Assembly (NCBI GenBank): GCA_947470885.1
Contig: CANIXE010000186.1
Coordinates: forward strand, 1 to 5,287
DNA: 5,287 nt
Direction: 5' to 3'
From: Planctomycetota bacterium
Lineage (GTDB): Bacteria; Planctomycetota; UBA11346
Shown here piece after piece: positions 1 through 5,287 of this stretch. The position numbers were made by a program, and so were the translations under genes. Within the stretch, counting starts at the first letter, position 1. Each line of letters begins with the position of its first letter. A model generated the notes under the pieces. It did not search any database. It had not been told where the DNA came from and was given only the letters and a program-made list of their open reading frames with translations.

Positions 1-1
1 G

Positions 2-1168
2 GATTACGGGCTGGTGGATGCCCAGGGCCACCTGCTGGCGGCACCCTTCCACTACCGGGATGCCCGGACCGAGGGCATTGCCGCCGAGATCGAAGGCCGG
101 TTTGGCAAGGCGGCCCTGTTCGCCCGCACCGGCACCCGCAGCCTGCCCTTCAACACCATCTTCCAATTAGTGGCCCACCAACGGGCCGCGCCGGAACAAG
201 TGGCCCAGGCCCATCGCCTGCTGACCATCCCGGATCTGTTGGCGTTCCGCCTGTCTGGGGTCATGGCCAATGAATGGACCAATGCCGGTACCACGGGGCT
301 GACCCGGGCCGGGCAGATGGCCTGGGACCGGGAGCTGATCCAGGACCTGGGGTTGCCCGGTCATCTGTTCGGTCCCATCGTCCGCCCGGGCAGTATCCTG
401 GGGCCGATGCTGCCTGACTTGGCCCAGAATCTGGGCTTCACCGGCGCTGTGCCTCGGATCATCGCTCCTGGGGCTCACGATACGGCCAGCGCCATTGCCG
501 CGATGCCGGTGGCGGACGCGGGCACCGCATACATTTCCTGCGGCACTTGGTCGCTGATGGGCGTACTCCGGGACCAGCCTTTGACCACGCCGATGGCCCT
601 CGCGGCGGATCTGTCGAATGAGGTCAGTGTCGATGGCCGGGTCCGGCTATTGCGCAACATCATGGGCCTATGGGTTTGGCAGGAGTGCCGAAGGGACCGC
701 CTGGCCGAGGGTCTGGACGCGGATCACGGCGCCCTGGCCGCATTGGCCGCGGCGGCGGCCCCCGGACCGGTGACCCTGGCCCAGGGTGCGATAGATCTCA
801 ATCATCTGGATTTCCTGGCACCGTCGACGCCTGGGGACCGGATGCTGGATCGGTTGCGCCGGCATGCCGCGGCCCGGGGTTTGAACACGACGGATGATGG
901 CGCGGTTTTCCGCCGAATCACCGAGGCCCTGGCGGCGGCCTACGCCGCCTGCCGCACCGGCCTGGAAGAGGCCACCGGTACTCCCATCACTCGGATCTGT
1001 CTGTTGGGGGGCGGGGTGCGCAACCGCCTGCTGTGCGAGCTGACCGGGCAGGCGTCCAGCCTGCCGGTGCTGATCGGCAGTGAAGAAGCCACCGCCCTGG
1101 GCAATTTGCTGGTCCAGGTCCGAGCCCTGGGGGAAATGCCGGTGCGGGCCACTCAGGTTACCGCGTAA
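2..1168 (+). CDS. rhaB: Rhamnulokinase, 5'-truncated by the window edge
   Basis: This is an FGGY-family sugar kinase that phosphorylates L-rhamnulose to L-rhamnulose-1-phosphate with ATP in the cytoplasm, the second step of rhamnose catabolism. The frame is open from base 2 with DYGLVDAQGHLL, which matches the inside of RhaB, so the GTG at 14 is not the true start. About 388 residues are visible; with E. coli RhaB near 489, roughly 90-100 N-terminal residues are missing. Family marks are: GAHDTASA (nt 470-493), whose Asp (479-481) is the expected catalytic base; CGTWSLMG (ATP site), ending near nt 562; RLLRNIMGLWVWQECRR, typical of RhaB rather than xylulose or glycerol kinases; and LLGGGVRNRLL followed by EEATALGNLLVQ near the C-terminus, the nucleotide-binding end of the second domain. 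TAA is at 1166-1168. The chemoreceptor gene follows 98 bases later on the same strand. The assignment to RhaB is firm; the identity of the upstream operon is not visible. Confidence 0.93.
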   Translation, partial: DYGLVDAQGHLLAAPFHYRDARTEGIAAEIEGRFGKAALFARTGTRSLPFNTIFQLVAHQRAAPEQVAQAHRLLTIPDLLAFRLSGVMANEWTNAGTTGLTRAGQMAWDRELIQDLGLPGHLFGPIVRPGSILGPMLPDLAQNLGFTGAVPRIIAPGAHDTASAIAAMPVADAGTAYISCGTWSLMGVLRDQPLTTPMALAADLSNEVSVDGRVRLLRNIMGLWVWQECRRDRLAEGLDADHGALAALAAAAAPGPVTLAQGAIDLNHLDFLAPSTPGDRMLDRLRRHAAARGLNTTDDGAVFRRITEALAAAYAACRTGLEEATGTPITRICLLGGGVRNRLLCELTGQASSLPVLIGSEEATALGNLLVQVRALGEMPVRATQVTA

Positions 1169-1267
1169 TATCCTGAGCGACAGTGTTTTATATGTAACGA
1201 TAGGGATAATGGACCAGGCCATCTAGAGAAACTTGCGCGCGGTCAGATTTCGGGGTATCTAAGCTCC
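1169..1267 (+). promoter_or_regulatory. Short AT-richer intergenic gap, possible promoter of the chemoreceptor gene
   Basis: The gap after rhaB is clearly less GC-rich than the flanking genes at 1185-1210. It contains GATAAT at 1205-1210, one base from the sigma-70 -10 consensus, but no good -35 hexamer lies 16-18 bases upstream. No hairpin with a T-tract is seen after the rhaB stop, so read-through from rhaB is also possible. The only purine-rich stretch before the GTG start at 1268 is CGGGGT at 1251-1256, weak and rather distant as a ribosome binding site. The promoter call is tentative. Confidence 0.22.
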
Positions 1268-2914
1268 GTGAATATTTCCCTCCGCGCCAAGCTGCTCCTC
1301 TTGGGGGTGGCATTTCCTGTCCTTATCACCGTCCTGCTGCTCATCGGCTATGCCTGGCAGCAAACCGTGGTCAGCCGCGAAGAAGCGGTGATCAAGGCCC
1401 GGGCGGTGACCCTGGTGGCCGATGCGGCCCGGGATGACATGGAGGATAAATGGAAGGCGGGGACCATTTCCCCGGTGTTGATGGCCCAATGGGGCAAGGA
1501 ATTGCAGGCGGCCCGAGCGGCGGGGGACACGGCCACCGCCAAGCTGCTCCAGGAGCGGATCCTGGGGGGCGTGCCCGTGGTCAGTGCCCTACGGGCCATC
1601 AGCGCCCATGCCGAAGAGGGCGGCTACCAACTGAAGGTTCCCAAGGTAAGCCCCCGGCGACCCAGCAATGAGCCGACCCCGGAGGAACGGGAGATCCTGA
1701 CCCGCTTGGAGGGCGGACTGCCGGATTATTCATTTTACGATGCGAAGCAGAATGCCGTGCGCTATTTCCGACCGGTGAAGCTCAGTGAAAATTGTCTGTT
1801 CTGCCATGGTGATCCGAAAAATCCCGCCCACAACATCTGGGGTACCACTGACGGCAAGGATATCACCGGCGGGACGATGGAGAATTGGAAGGTGGGCGAG
1901 GTCCACGGGGCCTTCGAACTGACGATGTCCATGGAGGCCAGTGATGCCCAACGGCGGCGGTCCCTGCTGTGGGCCGGCGGGGCGGCCTTGGCGATCCTGT
2001 TCCTCGCCGCCGGCAGTGCGGCTTTGTTCGCCCGACGGGCGGTGGAACGTCCCATCGTTGCCATTTGTGAACGCCTGGCCGCCGGCGCGGATCAGTTGCG
2101 CCAGGCCTCGGGACAGGTTTCCAATCTCAGTCAGGAATTGGCCGCCGGGGCTAGCCGTCAGGCAGGCAGCCTGGCGGATGCCACGGCCAACATCAGCGGC
2201 TTGGCCACCACCGCCGCGGAAAATCTTGCCGGGTCCAGCGAAGTGGAACGGCAAGCCCAGGAGGCCAGCCGTTCCGCCCAGCAGGGCCGGGAGTTGACGG
2301 CCACCGTGGCCCAGGCCCTCCGGGTCAAACTGGAATCCCTGACCAAGGCCGTGTCCGACGTTGCCAATGCCACCGAACGCACCGCCCAGGTGGTATCCAC
2401 CATCGATGATATTGCCTTCCAGACCAACCTGTTGGCCCTGAATGCAGCGGTGGAGGCCGCCCGGGCCGGTGAGGCCGGCGCAGGATTTGCCGTGGTCGCC
2501 GACGAGGTGCGCTCCCTGGCGGTGCGTTGTTCTGAAGAAGTCCAGCGTTCGACCCAGCAGATGGAGGAAGCTCGGGTGGCGATGCGCCAGATCGCAGCGG
2601 TTTCCAGCGAAGTGGACCGCTCGATCCGGCAAGCCGTGGAACAGGATTTCGCAAAAGGCTTTGGTGATGCCGCGACGGCGACCCATAAAGTGGCCGAACG
2701 GATGGCGGGAATCAATGCTGCCTCCACGACCCAATCCCAATCCCTCCAGCAACTCAGTGCCTCGGTGGCGGATCTCGATCAGGTCACCCAAGCCAACGCG
2801 GCCTCCGCCGAGGAATCCGCCGCTTCGTCGGAAGAACTGAATGCCCAGGCCATGGAGCTGCGCCACCAGCTCGACAAGTTGCTGCAACTGATCCAGGGGA
2901 ACCGCCCCGGTTGA
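1268..2914 (+). CDS. Methyl-accepting chemotaxis protein with periplasmic heme-c (Tll0287-like/DUF3365) sensor domain
   Basis: This is a 548-residue inner-membrane chemoreceptor that should form dimers and control CheA through CheW. The first membrane helix is at about residues 9-30 (LLLLGVAFPVLITVLLLIGY). The periplasmic domain at about 31-232 carries RPVKLSENCLFCHGDP, with a CxxCH heme-c site at C176-C179-H180 (nt 1793-1807). It is followed by WGTTDGKDITGG and NWKVGEVHGAFEL, hallmarks of the Tll0287-like domain. The second membrane helix is at about 233-254. The cytoplasmic hairpin tip IAFQTNLLALNAAVEAARAGE, with E402 at the turn, continues as GFAVVADEVRSLA. AASAEESAAS (511-520) fits a methylation site at E515-E516. 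No HAMP domain is recognisable and there is no CheR-binding pentapeptide; the protein ends IQGNRPG. GTG at 1268 is chosen because it precedes the first membrane helix and no other start codon lies in frame after the rhaB stop. Heme attachment would need the cytochrome c maturation machinery. Redox, oxygen or NO sensing is inference. Confidence 0.93.
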   Translation: MNISLRAKLLLLGVAFPVLITVLLLIGYAWQQTVVSREEAVIKARAVTLVADAARDDMEDKWKAGTISPVLMAQWGKELQAARAAGDTATAKLLQERILGGVPVVSALRAISAHAEEGGYQLKVPKVSPRRPSNEPTPEEREILTRLEGGLPDYSFYDAKQNAVRYFRPVKLSENCLFCHGDPKNPAHNIWGTTDGKDITGGTMENWKVGEVHGAFELTMSMEASDAQRRRSLLWAGGAALAILFLAAGSAALFARRAVERPIVAICERLAAGADQLRQASGQVSNLSQELAAGASRQAGSLADATANISGLATTAAENLAGSSEVERQAQEASRSAQQGRELTATVAQALRVKLESLTKAVSDVANATERTAQVVSTIDDIAFQTNLLALNAAVEAARAGEAGAGFAVVADEVRSLAVRCSEEVQRSTQQMEEARVAMRQIAAVSSEVDRSIRQAVEQDFAKGFGDAATATHKVAERMAGINAASTTQSQSLQQLSASVADLDQVTQANAASAEESAASSEELNAQAMELRHQLDKLLQLIQGNRPG

Positions 2915-2928
2915 GCAGGTGGTGGTCG

Positions 2929-2981
2929 GCCGGAAGCGCCGGCCTCAGCCGGAAGCGCCGGCCTCAGCCGGGAGCGCCGGC
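2929..2981 (+). repeat. Three tandem head units of a GC-rich palindromic repeat, 19-bp period
   Basis: The 15-mer GCCGG(A/G)AGCGCCGGC occurs at 2929-2943, 2948-2962 and 2967-2981, separated each time by CTCA. The first two copies have A at the sixth base and the third has G. Each CTCA is flanked by CCGGC and GCCGG, so each junction can fold into a 5-bp stem with a CTCA loop. The array begins 14 bases after the chemoreceptor stop codon. It looks like local duplication of the head of the full unit at 2967-2993. Confidence 0.85.
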
Positions 2982-2993
2982 GGCCACGCCGGC
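2967..2993 (+). repeat. Palindromic repeat unit A
   Basis: The unit is GCCGGGAGCGCCGGC, then GGCCAC, then GCCGGC. Positions 2976-2982 (GCCGGCG) pair perfectly with 2987-2993 (CGCCGGC) around a GCCA loop, giving a 7-bp all-GC stem. The 24 bases 2970-2993 recur exactly, inverted, at 3120-3143. There is no T-tract after the stem, so it is not a standard intrinsic terminator. The arrangement resembles dispersed REP-like elements known from many GC-rich bacteria. Confidence 0.85.
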
Positions 2994-3035
2994 CTCGGTA
3001 ACGCGTCGTTCACCGACCGACCCTGATGCCACGCT

Positions 3036-3071
3036 GCCGGGAGCGCCGGCCTCCAGGCCGGCATCGGAGCG
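3036..3071 (+). repeat. Palindromic repeat unit B
   Basis: The unit is GCCGGGAGCGCCGGC (3036-3050), the variable centre CTCCAG (3051-3056), then GCCGGCATCGGA (3057-3068) and GCG. GCCGGCCT at 3045-3052 pairs with AGGCCGGC at 3055-3062. It shares both outer blocks with unit C on the opposite strand and the first block with unit A. The centre differs from A and C yet keeps self-complementarity with the flanks (CCT facing AGG), which is the pattern expected of a conserved hairpin. Confidence 0.85.
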
Positions 3072-3109
3072 ATTCCCACGGTGGAACCAACGTCAGTCGT
3101 CGCCGTCAG

Positions 3110-3146
3110 CGCATCCGATGCCGGCGTGGCCGCCGGCGCTCCCGGC
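3110..3146 (-). repeat. Palindromic repeat unit C, inverted
   Basis: Read on the - strand this is GCCGGGAGCGCCGGC (3146-3132), centre GGCCAC (3131-3126), GCCGGCATCGGA (3125-3114), then an extra T and GCG. It equals unit B except for the six-base centre and the one-base insertion, and its centre equals that of unit A. The hairpin lies at 3120-3137 with a 7-bp stem. It begins 35 bases past the stop codon of the esterase gene and is oriented with that gene's transcription. Confidence 0.85.
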
Positions 3147-3154
3147 CTCCCCCC

Positions 3155-3175
3155 CCAACATCCAACATCCAGCGT
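3155..3175 (+). repeat. Short tandem heptamer CCAACAT
   Basis: CCAACAT occurs at 3155-3161 and 3162-3168, followed by a degenerate copy CCAGCGT at 3169-3175. It sits after a C-run (3149-3156) between palindromic unit C and the esterase stop codon. It is too short to assign any function; a slippage-prone simple repeat is the plain reading. Confidence 0.6.
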
Positions 3176-3181
3176 CCACCT

Positions 3182-5164
3182 TTACGGCGCCGGAACTTCC
3201 GCCCGGAACGGGATCGCCGGCAGGCCCTCCGCGTTGGCCAGCCGCGCCTTGGGATGATTGTCGTAGTTGAACCAGATGCGCATCGGTTCAGCGATGGCGT
3301 TGGCCCAGATCTCTACGGTGTCGGTGTCCTCCAGGCGGGTCTGGGCCCACACCGGCTTGCCGTCCCGACCGGCGATGGCGAAACCGCTTAAGCGGTTGGC
3401 CAGGAGTTTCAGGCCCCGGCCCGCATTGCGGAAATGGACCCGGACTCGCTGGCCGTGGCGTTCCACCCGTTCGGCCACCGGGCTGCCGGCGACGAGGTCC
3501 CGCTGGCCATAGACCAGGGACAGGGCCGGATAGATGAGGCGGTGGGCGACGGTGCGTTTGTCCTTGGGGTGGATATCGTAATCAAAACCCAGGTCGCAGG
3601 CCGAGGCGAGGCCGACCCGGGGCACGGTGGCGGCGGTGAAGGCCTGGGCCTCCATGGTGGCGGCCCAGGGGCTTTCCACGACCGGCTGATCGTGATCCGG
3701 GGCGATCCCCGCGATCTGGACCAGCAGGAAGGGCAACTGGGGATCCTGCCAGTGTTGGCGCCAGTCGGCGATTAGGGCTGGCAGCAGGCGGCGATATTGC
3801 CCCGGCCGGTCGCCGTTGCTTTCGCCCTGGTACCAGGCCACGCCCGCCAGGGGGTAGCCCACCAGGGGATGGATCATCGCTTGGTATTGCAGCGAAGGCA
3901 CGGTCATCGGCCAGCCGTAATCCACGGGCATGGTGGGCAGCTGGTCGATGGGCAGGGTCTGGTGAAAACTCCAGGTGCCGGCGAGAGGTACTTGAGCCTC
4001 TGGGGCGGTGCCGTTCACCGCCAGGTACATTTCGTTCGGCCGGCAGGTGAACCCGCCCCGGCCCCCCAGGTCCAGGACTCGCACCGCCAAATCGTTGCGT
4101 CCGGCCCGGAGGACGCCCGCGGGCACGTCGTAATGCCGGGGCGCGACCCAGTTGGCCATTTCTCCGACTTCGACCCCGTTGATCCAGGTGGTGTCCCGAT
4201 CGTCGATGGGGCCCAGTTCCAGGCGGGCGGTCTTCCCCGCAGCTTCCGCGGGCAGGTCGAAGCTTCTCCGGTACCAGACGAAGCCGTGGTATTTGGGCTG
4301 GCCGTGTTCCTGCCATGGGCCAGGCACGGGAACATAGTTCCAGGCGGTGGTGGGCAGACCGAAAGCCTCCAGGGCACGGTCAGGTCCCGCCAAGGTGTCC
4401 ACCAGTTTCCACCAGGCGCTCATTTCAGCTTTGATGTCGTAGGTGCCGGCGGCCAGTCGGTCCCGGACTTTGCCATGCTGATCCTGCACGGTGGCAAATT
4501 CACCAAACGCGGTGATGGCTTCCGGGCTCATGAAACATTCCGCAGCCGCCCCGCTGAACGCGGCGCTGATCAGGCCGATGGGCACGCCATTCAGCCGCTC
4601 CTGCAATTCCCGGCCGAAATGATAACCCAGGCCGCTGAAGTCCCCGGCGGTCTCCGGGGTGCACACCGACCAGGTGACATTCAGGCTGTCCAGGGGTTTC
4701 AGGGCCCATGTCGAAGGGATGTTGTACAGGCGGATCGTGGGATGATCAGCGGCGGCGGTGGCCGCCGGGCCGTCATCGGTCTGGGCCAGGGTCCAGGACA
4801 TATTGGACTGGCCACTGCACAGCCAGACCTCGCCGGCCAGGAGATCCCGGGCCTCGGCGTGGCGGGGATGGCCCGGAGTGCCGGTGCCGTCCACCGCCAG
4901 ATCCAGGGGGCCTTGGGCGACGGTGAACGGGCCGACCCAGGCGGTCCATCGGCCATCAGTTCCGGCGATGGCCGTGGTGGTGGTCCCGGCGATCCGCACC
5001 TGCACCTGGCTGCCTGGCACGGTCCAGCCGCCCACGGGAAGTCGGCGGCCCCGCTGGATCACGGCGTGATCGCTGAACAGCGGCGATAGGAAGGGGCGGG
5101 ATTCCTCGGCGCCGATCGCTAGAGGGAAAAAGACAAAGGCAAGCCAGCAAAAACAGGTATTCAT
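3182..5164 (-). CDS. Secreted sialate O-acetylesterase-family (SASA) carbohydrate esterase
   Basis: This is a 660-residue exported esterase of the SGNH-like SASA family, expected to hydrolyse acetyl esters on sugars. A signal peptide is seen at about residues 1-19 (MNTCFCWLAFVFFPLAIGA). The N-terminal strand domain PFLSPLFSDHAVIQRG...PVGGW is typical of the family. Catalytic blocks are VWLCSGQSNM with Ser120, GVAWYQGESN (441-450), and DIHPKDKRTVAHRL with D530 and H532. Between them, about 295-375 (WYRRSFDLP...LGPIDDRDTTWINGVEVG...RNDLAVRVLD) resembles a galactose-binding beta-sandwich like the sugar-binding domain of family-2 glycosidases. The motif usually WGGTPAEAW reads FSGAAAECF (203-211). 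The frame stays open to the window edge, 41 codons further, but ATG at 5164 is preferred because it starts the signal peptide and base composition turns AT-richer upstream. No strong ribosome binding site precedes it. The gene converges on the chemoreceptor gene. The substrate (sialic acid, xylan, rhamnogalacturonan) cannot be decided; nearby rhaB hints at a rhamnose-rich glycan. Confidence 0.92.
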   Translation of the reverse strand: MNTCFCWLAFVFFPLAIGAEESRPFLSPLFSDHAVIQRGRRLPVGGWTVPGSQVQVRIAGTTTTAIAGTDGRWTAWVGPFTVAQGPLDLAVDGTGTPGHPRHAEARDLLAGEVWLCSGQSNMSWTLAQTDDGPAATAAADHPTIRLYNIPSTWALKPLDSLNVTWSVCTPETAGDFSGLGYHFGRELQERLNGVPIGLISAAFSGAAAECFMSPEAITAFGEFATVQDQHGKVRDRLAAGTYDIKAEMSAWWKLVDTLAGPDRALEAFGLPTTAWNYVPVPGPWQEHGQPKYHGFVWYRRSFDLPAEAAGKTARLELGPIDDRDTTWINGVEVGEMANWVAPRHYDVPAGVLRAGRNDLAVRVLDLGGRGGFTCRPNEMYLAVNGTAPEAQVPLAGTWSFHQTLPIDQLPTMPVDYGWPMTVPSLQYQAMIHPLVGYPLAGVAWYQGESNGDRPGQYRRLLPALIADWRQHWQDPQLPFLLVQIAGIAPDHDQPVVESPWAATMEAQAFTAATVPRVGLASACDLGFDYDIHPKDKRTVAHRLIYPALSLVYGQRDLVAGSPVAERVERHGQRVRVHFRNAGRGLKLLANRLSGFAIAGRDGKPVWAQTRLEDTDTVEIWANAIAEPMRIWFNYDNHPKARLANAEGLPAIPFRAEVPAP

Positions 5165-5287
5165 GGCGAGGTTTGCAGCATATTCCCCATGCCAGGGAAC
5201 AAGGTCTAAACCAAAAGGATCCAAATGTTCTGATTGATCGACGACAGATGTAACGGTTTCATCCTGGAAAACGCAATTGGAGCGCAC
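5165..5287 (-). promoter_or_regulatory. AT-richer leader and probable promoter region of the esterase gene
   Basis: These 123 bases are visibly richer in A and T than the coding region. They translate in frame with the esterase but without signal-peptide or domain character (HLDPFGLDLVPWHGEYAANLA just before the ATG), so I read them as non-coding. No convincing -35/-10 pair was found on the - strand. TATGCT at 5181-5176 is a weak -10 candidate lying very close to the start codon. The 17-bp palindrome at 5247-5263 is inside this region. Confidence 0.4.
5247..5263. promoter_or_regulatory. 17-bp near-palindrome, possible LacI-family operator
   Basis: GATGTAACGGTTTCATC reads on the other strand as GATGAAACCGTTACATC. 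The arms GATGTAAC and GTTTCATC match at seven of eight positions around a central G. It lies 83 bases upstream of the preferred esterase ATG, in the AT-richer leader. TGTAAC/GTTTCA half-sites around a central CG step resemble operators of LacI-family sugar regulators. This is similarity of pattern only; no regulator gene is in the window. Confidence 0.35.

Noticed and set aside
14..16. GTG as the start of the rhamnulokinase
   Set aside because: The codons before it (D-Y-G-L) continue conserved RhaB sequence, so the gene starts upstream of the window.
1730..2887. Long open frame antisense to the chemoreceptor (385 residues)
   Set aside because: It lies opposite a strongly supported gene, has a Gly/His-rich composition without domain motifs, and such frames are expected opposite GC-rich coding sequence.
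2929..2981. Possible CRISPR array because of regular spacing
   Set aside because: The repeats are 15 bases with four-base identical linkers, so there are no unique spacers, and no cas gene is seen.
2967..3146. Intrinsic terminators
   Set aside because: The stems are strong, but none is followed by a T-tract on either strand. A transcription-end role stays possible but is not a standard terminator.
2911..3391. Arg/Pro/Ser-rich open frames across the repeat region
   Set aside because: They are translations of palindromic repeats and of the antisense end of the esterase, without a family signature or ribosome binding site.
3797..5089. Long open frame antisense to the esterase (430 residues)
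   Set aside because: The opposite strand carries all the SASA motifs. This frame is rich in Gly, Pro, His and Gln with no recognisable fold.
5165..5287. N-terminal extension of the esterase to the window edge
   Set aside because: The extra 41 codons place a non-hydrophobic stretch before a clear signal peptide, and the base composition turns AT-richer there.

Overview
The window is GC-rich and carries three protein-coding genes. The first two run on the + strand and the third converges on them from the - strand. Several features together suggest a member of the Planctomycetota-Verrucomicrobiota group, with Verrucomicrobiota the better guess: a secreted sialate O-acetylesterase-family enzyme beside a rhamnulokinase, weak or absent Shine-Dalgarno sites, and GC-rich palindromic repeats between genes. 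This is inference; no phylogenetic marker lies in the window.

Layout. Positions 2-1168 (+) hold the C-terminal four-fifths of a rhamnulokinase (RhaB), whose start lies upstream of the window. Positions 1169-1267 are a short, more AT-rich gap. Positions 1268-2914 (+) encode a 548-residue methyl-accepting chemotaxis protein. Its periplasmic sensor is a Tll0287-like (DUF3365) domain with a c-type heme motif (CLFCH), and it has no recognisable HAMP domain between the second membrane helix and the long signalling hairpin. Positions 2915-3181 form a convergent intergenic region packed with GC-rich palindromic repeat units, some direct and some inverted. Positions 3182-5164 (-) encode a secreted 660-residue SASA-family (sialate O-acetylesterase-like) carbohydrate esterase with an inserted beta-sandwich domain. 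Upstream of it, 5165-5287 is AT-richer and looks like a promoter region. It includes a 17-bp near-palindrome that could be a LacI-type operator.

How the genes may work together. Rhamnulokinase phosphorylates L-rhamnulose during rhamnose catabolism. The esterase is exported and probably removes acetyl groups from glycans. The two together fit breakdown of acetylated, rhamnose-containing polysaccharide such as rhamnogalacturonan or algal and mucilage glycans, but the esterase's substrate cannot be read from the sequence. The chemoreceptor probably senses redox state or a small ligand through heme and has no obvious link to sugar use. The most unusual parts are the repeat cluster between the convergent genes and the HAMP-less heme chemoreceptor.
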